Assembly: GCA_015698285.1 (NCBI GenBank)
Contig: CP048685.1
Location: 2,108,001-2,172,000, forward strand
Source: Candidatus Nitronauta litoralis
Lineage (GTDB): Bacteria > Nitrospinota > Nitrospinia > Nitrospinales > Nitrospinaceae
DNA: 64,000 nucleotides
Reading direction: 5' to 3'
In this document: positions 8,835 through 17,572 of the stretch, piece by piece
Layout: each line of letters opens with the position of its first letter
How positions within the stretch are numbered: the first letter of the stretch is position 1
Notes under the pieces: generated by a model
Seen by the model: only the letters and a program-made list of their open reading frames with translations
Told to the model about the DNA's origin: nothing
The model's database searches: none
Translations under genes and position numbers: made by a program

Positions 8835-9692
8835 TTATGCCAGAAGCTGTAATATCGATTGAGGCGCCAGATTGGCCTGCGCGACTGCTGCTGTTGCCGA
8901 TTGCACCAGGATCTGGTTCCTTGTAAGAAGCGCTACTTCTTCAGCAATGTCTGCGTCCCTGATTGCAGATTCCGCAGCCTGGAGGTTTTCAACGGTTATA
9001 GACAGACTGGAGATTGTACGGACCAGCCGATTTTGAACGGCCCCAACCTTACCTCGACTCGCAGTGACCGTATCGATGGCTGCGTTGATTGAGTCCAGGG
9101 CAGTCAGAGCTGCTGCAGCAGTGCTCACCGCCAGAATATCCAGACCAAGAGAGGTTGCTGAAATAGAAGACAGGTCAACTTGCTGATTCAGATTAATCCG
9201 GCTTGAGGTACTTGAATCGATCCCCACCTGGATCAGAATCTGACTGCCTGCGGCCACGCCTGAGGCGAGTGATCCGTCTACCAGCTTCTGACCGTTAAAT
9301 TCTGTGGTGTTGGAAATACGATCAATTTCGTTGCGGAGTGCGTTGAATTCGAGCTGAATCGTGGCACGCTCTGTAGAACCTACGGTACCGGTTGCGGCTT
9401 GTGACGACAGCTCTCGCAGACGGATGAGAATACCCGACTGTTCGTTGAGAGCACCTTCGGCAACGTTGATGAGGGAGATACCGTCGTTGGAGTTCCGGAC
9501 GGCTTGACGCAAAGCGCGGATGTCTGATCTCAGTGATTCTGAGATTGCGAGACCGGCTGCATCATCGGCACCCCGGTTAATGCGGATACCGGAGGCGATT
9601 CGTTCAACCGACTGGGCCAGCCGGTCATTGTTGATACCCAGTATGCGCTGGGCGTTTACAGACGGGATGTTATTGAATATACGTACGGGCAT
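8835..9692 (-). CDS. fliC: Flagellin
   Basis: This 285-residue flagellin is the first of the tandem set in the direction of transcription and carries the best promoter (9869-9895), so it is probably the major filament gene. N- and C-terminal D0/D1 helices are complete ('SVERIASGIRINRGADDAAG', 'LTRNQILVQSATAAVAQANL'). The short centre is of the same type as its neighbours. The start is the ATG at 9690-9692 after a TGGAGGATTAGGAA ribosome site. Confidence 0.95.
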   Translation of the reverse strand: MPVRIFNNIPSVNAQRILGINNDRLAQSVERIASGIRINRGADDAAGLAISESLRSDIRALRQAVRNSNDGISLINVAEGALNEQSGILIRLRELSSQAATGTVGSTERATIQLEFNALRNEIDRISNTTEFNGQKLVDGSLASGVAAGSQILIQVGIDSSTSSRINLNQQVDLSSISATSLGLDILAVSTAAAALTALDSINAAIDTVTASRGKVGAVQNRLVRTISSLSITVENLQAAESAIRDADIAEEVALLTRNQILVQSATAAVAQANLAPQSILQLLA

Positions 9693-9868
9693 TTCCTAAT
9701 CCTCCACCAAGAGTTGGAACTAAAAAAATAAACGGAATTATCCGATTCAAATGCGTTTTTTAAGGGTGCTACCGTGTCGCTGAGTCCTCCTGTCACCAGG
9801 ATTTCTAAAGAGTTGCCAGGTTTCCGGGATCGGGCAATCACCAGAACTTACAACTCACCTCAGGTACG

Positions 9869-9895
9869 TTATCGGCAGATATTTTGAGAACTTTA
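9869..9895 (-). promoter_or_regulatory. Sigma-28 (FliA) promoter, near-perfect
   Basis: Minus strand: TAAAGTTC (9888-9895), 11-base spacer, GCCGATAA (9869-9876). The -10 element is a perfect match and the -35 differs at one base. It lies about 175 bases upstream of the flagellin start at 9692 and overlaps the gap after the cytidylyltransferase gene. Confidence 0.88.
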
Positions 9896-9922
9896 GAGGA
9901 GGAAATACGATTTTTATTATTT

Positions 9923-10657
9923 TTATTGGCGCCAGTCCTTTTGCTCGACGTGGGCGTTCATGCCATAAATTTCAGGACGATTGACCAGATAGAACACGAC
10001 CTGTTCGAGGTCTACCGGCAGATAAGAAATATAAAACTTCTCATAAAGATGGCGGATCAATTCAAGGTCCTCACTGGTATCCACGGTGAGGCGGAGTGGC
10101 AGGTTGCGCAGATAAAAGGGGGCTGATATTTTTTTTACATTGTAGTCAGCCTCATGGTCAGCAAAAAAAGAGGTCACATGTTCGATATATTTGGGTTCAC
10201 GAGTGGCTTCTGCAATTTTTTTCAGGGCTGCAAGCCGGACCATTTCCGACCCGGTGCCAAGTGGAACAGGATCTTTTACAATCGTATAGTCTGCTCCCGA
10301 TTGAGTGTGTTCCCTGGAAAGTTCAATCATCAAGGGAATATCTATCAGGGGGTTATCGCCACAAACCCGGAGGAGGTTTGTAGCGCCAACAGATTCCGCT
10401 GCCCCGATGAATCGTTCCAGCACGTCATCTTCAGGCCCCTTGTGACAGGTAATGTTAAGGCGGTCCGCTATTTCCACAAGAGGTGTTTCTGTATTCAGAT
10501 CCGGCACGGCGAGTATGATGTGGTCAAAAACCCCCGCAGCCTTGACTCGATTGATGATATGCTCGGTCATGGGTACACCGGAAATTTCGGCCAGGGCTTT
10601 TCCTGGATAGCGCGTGGACCCTGTTCTAGCTTGTATGATTGCGGCAGATTGGCTCAT
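9923..10657 (-). CDS. SpsF-type cytidylyltransferase
   Basis: This 244-residue nucleotidyltransferase of the SpsF/NeuA-related group has an N-terminal 'AIIQARTGSTRYPGKALAEI' nucleotide loop, 'RVCGDNPLID' near residue 98 (metal and substrate site), and 'RLTVDTSEDLELI' near the C-terminus. Such enzymes activate acidic or amino sugars with CTP. I place the start at the ATG at 10655-10657, because the further 42 codons upstream lie outside the family. It sits just right of the flagellins, so it may act on a filament glycan. A paralogue lies in the pse operon at 49038-49781. Confidence 0.8.
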   Translation of the reverse strand: MSQSAAIIQARTGSTRYPGKALAEISGVPMTEHIINRVKAAGVFDHIILAVPDLNTETPLVEIADRLNITCHKGPEDDVLERFIGAAESVGATNLLRVCGDNPLIDIPLMIELSREHTQSGADYTIVKDPVPLGTGSEMVRLAALKKIAEATREPKYIEHVTSFFADHEADYNVKKISAPFYLRNLPLRLTVDTSEDLELIRHLYEKFYISYLPVDLEQVVFYLVNRPEIYGMNAHVEQKDWRQ

Positions 10658-10713
10658 AGACAGTAAAACCTTATGATTAAAAAGACATTGTATCGATTGA
10701 ACGGGATATTGCA

Positions 10714-11631
10714 ATGACCGTAAAAAAGCGCTGGATCGAACCCCCACTTTTGAAAAAAGGCGACCGGATCGGAGTGGTTGCACCGGCCGGACCTGTCGAC
10801 CCGGGGACTCTCGATAAGGGCCTGGGTGTTCTCCGTCAAATGGGATTCGAACCGGTGCCGGGCCAGTTCGTCCGTAAACGTTCCGGCTTTCTTGCGGGAA
10901 GTGACAAGGAACGTGCTCTCGATTTAATGGCGATGTTTTGTGATCCCGATATCCACGGCATTGTATGTGCCCGGGGAGGGTACGGTGTCAACCGGGTTTT
11001 GTCTTCACTCAAGGCCGATGTCATCCGGAAAAATGCGAAAGTGGTGGTGGGCTGCAGCGATGTGACCCTGTTGCTGATCTATCTCAACCAGATGTGCCGT
11101 ACGGTGGCATACCATGGACCGTTGGCTGCAGCGAGTTTTGGTTGTCATCCGATGGCTCTATCAAAAATACAATTTGTGCGAATGCTTACCGAAGGGCAGG
11201 AACCCGCTTCTTTCAAGGACCCGAAAAGTCGTACCCTTTTTGGAGGGACTGCCGAAGGAAGGCTTGCAGGGGGCAACCTCACGCTAATGTGCCGGTCTCT
11301 GGGAACGCCCTATGAAATTGAGACGCGCGGTTCGTTACTGCTGATTGAAGATGTCAATGAACCGGCTTATAAGGTCGATGGCATGTTGTGGCAACTTGGG
11401 CAGGCGGGAAAGTTTAAAGGCGTAAAGGGATTGATTGTCGGAGAAATGATCGACTGTCGATTCAATAAAGGGCAGAAAGGCAATCTGGATGATGTGTTCC
11501 GCGATCATTTTGAAAAGCTGAAAATTCCGGTGATGGTGAACTGCCCCATTGGGCACGGCCCTGAAATCTGGACCTTACCTGTAGGCCGTAAAGCCAGCCT
11601 GGATACGGGAAAGCGGACGCTTGTGGTCTAG
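10714..11631 (+). CDS. ldcA: LD-carboxypeptidase (peptidase S66)
   Basis: This 305-residue cytoplasmic serine peptidase removes the terminal D-Ala from peptidoglycan tetrapeptides during recycling. It shows 'GDRIGVVAPAGPV' at the N-terminus, the nucleophile Ser in 'VVGCSDVT' near residue 112, a Glu in 'LLLIEDVNEPAYKVD' and the catalytic His in 'CPIGHGPE' near the end. The length is normal for the family. It is transcribed divergently from the cytidylyltransferase with a 56-base gap and converges on hisF with an 11-base gap. Confidence 0.9.
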   Translation: MTVKKRWIEPPLLKKGDRIGVVAPAGPVDPGTLDKGLGVLRQMGFEPVPGQFVRKRSGFLAGSDKERALDLMAMFCDPDIHGIVCARGGYGVNRVLSSLKADVIRKNAKVVVGCSDVTLLLIYLNQMCRTVAYHGPLAAASFGCHPMALSKIQFVRMLTEGQEPASFKDPKSRTLFGGTAEGRLAGGNLTLMCRSLGTPYEIETRGSLLLIEDVNEPAYKVDGMLWQLGQAGKFKGVKGLIVGEMIDCRFNKGQKGNLDDVFRDHFEKLKIPVMVNCPIGHGPEIWTLPVGRKASLDTGKRTLVV

Positions 11632-11642
11632 GGAATCAGCTC

Positions 11643-12497
11643 TCAGCCCGATGGGTTTACCGGGCTGCGGACGGTGATGCCACGTTCGGCAAGATATTGT
11701 TTGGTTTCGGGAATGGTCAGTTCTTTGAAGTGGAAAATGGAAGCGGCCAGGACGGCATCGGCTTTTCCTTCTGCCAACGCATCATAGAGATGTTCGAGAT
11801 TCCCGGCTCCCCCGGAGGCAATAACAGGAATGTTGCAGGTGTTGGATACAGCCTTGTTGAGCGGCAGGTCATAGCCCTGCTTGGTGCCATCCCGATCCAT
11901 ACTGGTCAGTAAAATCTCTCCTGCACCAAACTTCTCCATGCATTTGGCCCAACGGACAACATCGATGCCCGTCCGGTTGCGCCCGCCATGGGTGTAGACT
12001 TCCCAATGCAGTTGGTGCGTTCCTTTAGGAACAATCAAATCCGGGTAACGTTCCCGCCAGTCAATTTCGGATTCAACATCGGGCGCATCCGCCGCCACCT
12101 GTTTGGCATCAATTGCAACCACGATGCACTGGCTGCCAAACCGTTCTGCAGCCTGCTGCACGAAATCAGGATTGTGTACGGCGGCTGTATTGATGGCGAC
12201 TTTGTCCGCCCCCGCTTTCAGCAGATTGCGTATGTCGTCGAGTGTGCGCACGCCCCCACCTACAGTCAGTGGCATAAAGATTTTTTCAGCGGTTCGGGCC
12301 ACCACATCCATGATGATGTCGCGTTTTTCGTGAGATGCGGTGATGTCGAGAAAAGTCAACTCGTCCGCGCCCTCAGCTTCATAGGCTGAAGCGATTTCGA
12401 CCGGATCACCGGCATCGCGCAGGTTAACGAAGTTAACCCCCTTGACCACCCGACCATCCTTGACGTCGAGACAGGGGATGATGCGTTTAGCCAGCAT
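11643..12497 (-). CDS. hisF: Imidazole glycerol phosphate synthase cyclase subunit
   Basis: This TIM-barrel HisF makes IGP and AICAR in histidine synthesis, using ammonia from HisH. It keeps catalytic Asp11 in '[16 protein letters not shown]', '[10 protein letters not shown]', Asp130 in 'VVAIDAK' and '[13 protein letters not shown]'. At 284 residues it is about 30 longer than usual. The extra residues form an Asp/Glu-rich insertion between 'AIDAK' and 'WEVYTHGG' (about residues 133-160). It overlaps hisA by 11 bases. No hisH lies beside it; the HisH at 45627 belongs to the glycan locus. Confidence 0.95.
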   Translation of the reverse strand: MLAKRIIPCLDVKDGRVVKGVNFVNLRDAGDPVEIASAYEAEGADELTFLDITASHEKRDIIMDVVARTAEKIFMPLTVGGGVRTLDDIRNLLKAGADKVAINTAAVHNPDFVQQAAERFGSQCIVVAIDAKQVAADAPDVESEIDWRERYPDLIVPKGTHQLHWEVYTHGGRNRTGIDVVRWAKCMEKFGAGEILLTSMDRDGTKQGYDLPLNKAVSNTCNIPVIASGGAGNLEHLYDALAEGKADAVLAASIFHFKELTIPETKQYLAERGITVRSPVNPSG

Positions 12498-13221
12498 GGT
12501 CTTTGGCCAGTTTGAGCGCGTCTTTGAGTTGGAAACTTTTATCGTACAGGGCCTTGCCGACGATCATGCCTTCGACCCCGCATTCGGCAAGCTCAGATAT
12601 CGCTGTGATGTCTTCGAGCCGGGTTACGCCGCCTGATGCGATGACGGGAAGCGATGTGCTTTCGCAGAATGCGCGGACCGCGTCGAGGTTAGGACCCTGC
12701 ATCATGCCATCGCGTCCGATGTCGGTGAAGATGAATCCTGCCGCACCGCAAGACTCCATTTGTTTTGCCAGGTCGGATGCCTTTTTTTCGGAGACCTCGA
12801 CCCAGCCTTTGACTGCCACCATGCCTTCTTTGGCATCGATGCCGACCATGATTTTGCCGGGATATTTTTTTGCGGCCTGTTCCACGAATGCCGGTTCCTT
12901 GAGCGCGATAGTGCCGAGGATACAACGGTAGGCTCCGGCCATGAAGTAACCGTCGAGGGCTTCCATAGTGCGGATGCCCCCGCCGACCTGGATGTCGACG
13001 GTGCTGCTATAGATGATGTTCTTGATGATTTCGGCGTTTCGGGGCAGGCCGTCGAACGCCCCGTCGAGATCGACGATGTGGATGAGCTGGGCACCTTCTT
13101 CGTCCCAGTGGACGGCCATGGCCACCGGGTCGTCGCCGTAGACCGTTTCACGGTCGGCCTGACCCTGCACGAGGCGGACGCATTTACCGCCTTTGATATC
13201 GACTGCGGGAATGACTTTCAA
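12487..13221 (-). CDS. hisA: Phosphoribosylformimino-5-aminoimidazole carboxamide ribotide isomerase
   Basis: This 244-residue TIM-barrel isomerase precedes HisF in the histidine pathway. It shows '[17 protein letters not shown]' with the catalytic Asp8, 'QVGGGIRT' for phosphate binding, 'GIDAKEG', and '[14 protein letters not shown]' with the second catalytic Asp. The length is normal. hisA and hisF overlap, so they are translated together. The gene upstream is unrelated and 245 bases away. Confidence 0.95.
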   Translation of the reverse strand: MKVIPAVDIKGGKCVRLVQGQADRETVYGDDPVAMAVHWDEEGAQLIHIVDLDGAFDGLPRNAEIIKNIIYSSTVDIQVGGGIRTMEALDGYFMAGAYRCILGTIALKEPAFVEQAAKKYPGKIMVGIDAKEGMVAVKGWVEVSEKKASDLAKQMESCGAAGFIFTDIGRDGMMQGPNLDAVRAFCESTSLPVIASGGVTRLEDITAISELAECGVEGMIVGKALYDKSFQLKDALKLAKDHAG

Positions 13222-13466
13222 GTCTGGACTCCTGTTTTGCGTTGAGGTATCAAGAACGAGCGATTATATGCGGCACAGAAGCCGCTGTCAAAACTTCCCT
13301 CATTTTAAAGGGAACGGGGAAGATCCTTCTTAAGGTATTGAAGTTATTTGACTGCTTTCAGGTTGTGAATTTCTGGAATTCAAACATTTTCAGTGAAATA
13401 AGGTGCTGCAGGAGGGCCTTTCGCCTGAAATGGCAGCAGGGAAAACAAGTTTTTCCAAATAGATAT

Positions 13467-15173
13467 TCAAAGGGAATCGGGAGAGTAAAATTGAATATTG
13501 TTACTGCCAGCACTTTTTGCAGCATACATGGCTTTATCCGCCCTTTTCAGCAGCTCTTTTTCATCCTCTGCATTATCAGGAAAGATGGCAATCCCGATAC
13601 TGCCGCCGATGGAACAATCACGACCATTGAAATCGATGGGCTCCTGAATTTTTTGCAGGAAACTCCCGGCGATTTTTTTTATGCCCTCAATGTCAGAGAT
13701 GTGTTCAATGACTGCGACAAACTCGTCTCCTCCAATTCGGGCTACCAGGTCTGTTTCCCGTACTGAATCTGAGATGCGCTTTGCAATGGTTTTGAGGACA
13801 TGATCACCAGCATCATGACCTTGGGAATCGTTGATCTGCTTAAATTTGTCAAGATCGATAAACAGGAGGGCTACCTTCAGATTGGTTCTCCCGGCCCGTT
13901 TTATTGCTTCACTCAAATACTGACTAAACGCCAGACGATTCGGCAGGTTGGTGAGCGCATCGGTGTGCGCCAGTTGCCTGTAGAAACTTTGTTTTTGTTT
14001 GAGCAAGGTCACATCCGACCATACACCCACCATTCCCCCCACATTGATTGGGTTCTGACGGACAACAGCCCATCTCCCATCTGAAAGAACGTCTTCATCT
14101 TCTACCTCACTTATCGGACGTATTCTGCTTTCGAAAGCATCAAGGCATTGTTGAATATATTTTTCTTTATTCATATCGCTGGGGAATCGTGTTCGGTCAG
14201 CAGTCCAGGCCCTTAAAATTTTTTCATAAGGTGTGCCGGGAACCAGAAAATCTTTGAGGTTCGGATACATGTGGGAAAAAACAGAGTTGCTCAGAACAAG
14301 CGTTCCTTTTTCATCAAACAATAAAAACCCATCGTTGATACTTTCCAGAGCTGACACGATTCTTTCCCGTGTAACTCGAACCATGTTATAGGCAGACTGT
14401 AAGTTGCTATCCACTTTCACTGCTATGATGGCAATGAGCACAATCGCCAGGGAGGCAATTGAAACTCCTGTATAAAGCCACACCGGGCTTATAAAACGAC
14501 CTAAGTTGAGATCCTTGTCAGGGGTCGGAATATAGATGGCGGCTTCCATGGCGATATAGTGCATGTCGGATACGGCAAGCCCTAATATTGCGGCACTGGA
14601 AATCTGGAAAAGAGTGATTTGCCATCCAACGGCCTTTTTATTCCTTAATATCTCTGCATACATGCCGATAATGCCCAGGATTACTGCGGTGAGAATTGAC
14701 AAAAAAAACCAGCTTTTGTCGTAGAACATCCGGGCTTCAATCTGCATGGCTGACATGCCAGTGTAATGCATGGCTGCAATCCCAATCCCTATGCTGATTC
14801 CGGCAAGGATCCTGTTGAGGTGACTGACAGGGCGAGTGGGGTGATTCAACAAGGTGAGAGTGATTGCGCAGCAGATGATAACCGGAATAATGGAGATAAT
14901 TGTGAGGGACAGATTGTATGTGACGGGCAGGGGCAGTTTGAATGCCAACATGCCAATGAAATGCATGGCCCACACTCCCACTCCCATTGTGAGGCTGCCA
15001 ATCGCGAGCCAGACCCAATTGAAATTTTTGCCATTCCGGGCATAATTGCCAAGGCGAAGACCCGTATAACAGGCAACCGTTACAATCAGATAGGAAAGAG
15101 TAACCAGATTCAGGTTGTATACACCTGAAAGTGGCGGAATGTCATTACCTGAAAAAGAATAAAAATTAATCAT
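13467..15173 (-). CDS. MHYT-PAS-GGDEF diguanylate cyclase
   Basis: This 568-residue inner-membrane signalling protein has seven hydrophobic helices in the first ~250 residues with MHYT-type motifs ('MHFIGM', 'MHYTGM', 'MHYIAM'), proposed in the family to bind metal and sense a gas or oxygen. A PAS-like region spans about residues 275-390. The GGDEF domain has an intact 'RIGGDEF' active site near residue 479 and an RxxD inhibitory site ('RETD') five residues before it. No EAL domain is present, so it should make c-di-GMP and be product-inhibited. It is a plausible motility/surface switch beside flagellar and glycan genes. Confidence 0.92.
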   Translation of the reverse strand: MINFYSFSGNDIPPLSGVYNLNLVTLSYLIVTVACYTGLRLGNYARNGKNFNWVWLAIGSLTMGVGVWAMHFIGMLAFKLPLPVTYNLSLTIISIIPVIICCAITLTLLNHPTRPVSHLNRILAGISIGIGIAAMHYTGMSAMQIEARMFYDKSWFFLSILTAVILGIIGMYAEILRNKKAVGWQITLFQISSAAILGLAVSDMHYIAMEAAIYIPTPDKDLNLGRFISPVWLYTGVSIASLAIVLIAIIAVKVDSNLQSAYNMVRVTRERIVSALESINDGFLLFDEKGTLVLSNSVFSHMYPNLKDFLVPGTPYEKILRAWTADRTRFPSDMNKEKYIQQCLDAFESRIRPISEVEDEDVLSDGRWAVVRQNPINVGGMVGVWSDVTLLKQKQSFYRQLAHTDALTNLPNRLAFSQYLSEAIKRAGRTNLKVALLFIDLDKFKQINDSQGHDAGDHVLKTIAKRISDSVRETDLVARIGGDEFVAVIEHISDIEGIKKIAGSFLQKIQEPIDFNGRDCSIGGSIGIAIFPDNAEDEKELLKRADKAMYAAKSAGSNNIQFYSPDSL

Positions 15174-15451
15174 GAGCCCACATTGCGCAGTATTTTTAAA
15201 ATAGCGGGAATCATAATATTGTCTCCGTCAGGATGCGTATCTTGAGACGAATCGGGTTTTAATTTGAGAAAATGTACAATTTTAGTCTAATTTCCTTGAT
15301 TTAGATTTGCCATAAAATTATTCGAATGTTGCAGACAAATGTAGTCAACGGCCAGATGGGGTTTTTTAGTCAGGCCTGTTGCTTTGATTGCACTATCCCT
15401 ATGAGGTCTTTATAATTTCGGGAAATCTATGAAAAATACGAAAGGGAGTCC

Positions 15452-15991
15452 ATGAAAGTTTCGAAGACGACGTTGCAGGATGTATTGCTGATCGAACCCA
15501 GGGTGTTCCGGGATGACCGGGGTTTTTTCATGGAGACCTATAATGCCCGCCGTTATCACGGTCAGGGGATCGACACCCCGCTGGTGCAGGACAACCGCGC
15601 GTTTTCTTCCAAAGGGGTTTTGCGCGGACTGCATTTTCAGAAGCAGTTTCCACAGGCCAAGCTGGTATGGGCCACCCATGGCGAGGTGATGGATGTAGTG
15701 CTCGACCTAAGAAAGTCTTCACCAACCTTTGGTAAATGGGAAGCGTTTCATCTGACCGCTGAAAATAACCTGCAGGTGTTTGTGCCGGTCGGGTATGCCC
15801 ATGGATACGCGGTGCTGAGCGAGACTGCGGAGTTTGCTTACAAGTGTTCGGAATTTTATCACCCGGAGGATGAGGGCGGGGTGGTGTGGAATGATCCGGA
15901 ACTGGCAATCGACTGGGGGGTAAAGGCCCCGATCGTGTCTGAAAAAGACCAGGCCTTGCCCCGCATGGCGGATCTTAATTTCAGTTTCTGA
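15452..15991 (+). CDS. rmlC: dTDP-4-dehydrorhamnose 3,5-epimerase
   Basis: This 179-residue cupin enzyme is the third step to dTDP-L-rhamnose. It shows 'EPRVFRDDRGFFMETY' near residue 16, the catalytic His in 'VLRGLHFQ', 'VMDVVLDLRKSSPTFGKW', and 'VPVGYAHGYAVLSE' with the family's conserved His/Tyr region. The start is an ATG after AAAGGGAGTCC. It stands alone here; rmlD-like sits at 58589-59491, and rmlA and rmlB are not seen. It converges on the gene at 15993 with one base between stops. Confidence 0.93.
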   Translation: MKVSKTTLQDVLLIEPRVFRDDRGFFMETYNARRYHGQGIDTPLVQDNRAFSSKGVLRGLHFQKQFPQAKLVWATHGEVMDVVLDLRKSSPTFGKWEAFHLTAENNLQVFVPVGYAHGYAVLSETAEFAYKCSEFYHPEDEGGVVWNDPELAIDWGVKAPIVSEKDQALPRMADLNFSF

Positions 15992-15992
15992 T

Positions 15993-16664
15993 TCAGGCTG
16001 CGATGCCTTTTTGAATCAGGCGCACAAAGGCCTGCAATCCCTTCTCGACTTCTTCTTCAATATTGACGTTTTCTTTCCCTTCGTTTCGAATCGAATACTG
16101 CACCAGTGCTTCATCAAGCCGTTTTCGCAGTTTTTCCTCCACTGCAGGACTTTTTTTCATTTCGGACCGGTACAGCGTGTAGATACTCTTCATGATTTCC
16201 TGTCCCGGTTTGCTGGCCAGCATCTGGTCGTAATCGAATCCGTGCGATTCCGCAAACTCGATGAGGCGGTTGATCTTTTCCTGGAACTGGTTGTAGGCTT
16301 CAACCCCGATCATTACCGATACAGAATGTGCCAGCGCCGGGACCACACAGGAGTGCAGGTCGGCATCGTGAAGTTTTTGTTCCATGACGTGGATGAAAAA
16401 CCGGCCGACATGCTCGGAACGTGAATTCTGCTGGGTGCGTTTGCGCGCGTGTGCCTTGGTTTTTACCGTGTCGGGATCGTGGGTGACGATGCCTTCAAAT
16501 ACAGAAAATAGCTGATCAAACAGGGTGGAGGTTTCCGCTTCCATCAGGGGGAGGGCCTTGTCTTCCTTCAACCTGGGGTTGACCTTCAGGATCTTGTACA
16601 ACTTGCGCAAGATTGCCTTTCTGGCCTGGTGAATCCGGATTTTATCTTCTGGTTTGAGTTCCAC
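15993..16664 (-). CDS. Conserved protein of unknown function, paralogue A
   Basis: This 223-residue soluble, helical and charged protein has no signal peptide. It shares its architecture with the protein encoded immediately upstream (16732-17391): a basic helix at the N-terminus ('IRIHQARKAILRKLYKILK'), 'HVGRFFIHVMEQKL' near residue 92, 'VEAYNQFQEKINRLIEFAESHGFDYDQML' in the centre and 'EMKKSPAVEEKLRKRLDEAL' toward the end. I do not recognise the family. The start is a GTG at 16662-16664 with GGGGAAAC before it. Confidence 0.7.
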   Translation of the reverse strand: MELKPEDKIRIHQARKAILRKLYKILKVNPRLKEDKALPLMEAETSTLFDQLFSVFEGIVTHDPDTVKTKAHARKRTQQNSRSEHVGRFFIHVMEQKLHDADLHSCVVPALAHSVSVMIGVEAYNQFQEKINRLIEFAESHGFDYDQMLASKPGQEIMKSIYTLYRSEMKKSPAVEEKLRKRLDEALVQYSIRNEGKENVNIEEEVEKGLQAFVRLIQKGIAA

Positions 16665-16731
16665 GTTTCCCCTATGGTTTTTCGAGTCGGGGTCTTGAAA
16701 GGATTTGTTTTCTAATATGATCTTTAATGAA

Positions 16732-17391
16732 CTATTTGTCCAGACCCATGAGGCGGGTGAAATCTCCGTAGGCCCCTTCTATATTTTTTTCGATATTAAA
16801 TTCTTCATTTGGATGTTCATTCTGGTAAATCACAAGTGCGGCATCGATCTGGTTTTTTAACTGAGCCTCGAAACCCCCTGATATTTTCATTTCATTTCTA
16901 TAAGCCTCAATGATTTCCTGAATAAGGGCCCTGGCTGGGGGGGACTCCAGCATGTCTCCATAAATGATTCCATGTTTCTTGGCGATCTGGATCATCTGCT
17001 GGATACGGTCAGAAAACTGGTCGTAGGTTTCCTGCCCAAGCAGATTGAGCACGGATTTGCAGAACACGGGAATGAGGCATTCCTTGAGATATCCCTTTCG
17101 CAGCTCACCATCAAGCGGATGAAGGAACAGGCGACCGACGTGATCCTGCCGCTGGGCTTCGGTTTCCAGAAGAAAATACTGGTCAACCAGTTCCCGTGAA
17201 TTTTCCTCCATGGAAGATTCTACACATAAATCACATATTTTGACGGCTTCTTTCTCCGCCAGCGCAATGATTTCCTCCTCTTTGAGGTCCGGATTATTGC
17301 GCACAATCTGCAGGGTTTTTCGAATAATGACCCGTCGGTACTGGTGGGTCCGTATCGATTCTTTTTGGAATAAGGGCTTGTAGTCGGTCAT
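16732..17391 (-). CDS. Conserved protein of unknown function, paralogue B
   Basis: This protein of about 219 residues is the tandem partner of the gene at 15993. It keeps the same order of blocks: 'IRTHQYRRVIIRKTLQIVR', 'DHVGRLFLHPLDGEL', 'QETYDQFSDRIQQMIQIAKKH', 'EMKISGGFEAQLKNQIDAAL'. I choose the ATG at 17389-17391, since the N-terminus then aligns with its partner; a longer frame begins 13 codons upstream. The two genes are 67 bases apart and probably arose by tandem duplication. No function is known to me. Confidence 0.7.
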   Translation of the reverse strand: MTDYKPLFQKESIRTHQYRRVIIRKTLQIVRNNPDLKEEEIIALAEKEAVKICDLCVESSMEENSRELVDQYFLLETEAQRQDHVGRLFLHPLDGELRKGYLKECLIPVFCKSVLNLLGQETYDQFSDRIQQMIQIAKKHGIIYGDMLESPPARALIQEIIEAYRNEMKISGGFEAQLKNQIDAALVIYQNEHPNEEFNIEKNIEGAYGDFTRLMGLDK

Positions 17392-17572
17392 GAGTTGATA
17401 CGAAAATTTACGTGGATGGCATTCTATCACAACCCGGAAAATTCAAAACCGCTATAAAATCATAGGGTTTCAAGTGTAAATCTTTTTGAAAAAAGGGCTT
17501 ATGTTTGTTTTTGAAAATGCCGAAAAGAGGGGTGAGCCCGAATTTGAAATTGGCTGGTGATGGAGAAGGAAA

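Noticed and set aside
12702-13151. 149-codon minus-strand frame inside hisA
   Set aside because: It is another frame of the same strand as hisA with low-complexity Ser/Lys/Arg composition. It is a shadow.
13270-13314. Two small hairpins (GCGGC/GCCGC and TTCCCT/AGGGAA) upstream of hisA
   Set aside because: Stems are short and only four T follow on the minus strand. A weak terminator for the GGDEF gene is possible, but that gene ends to their right and the support is too thin.
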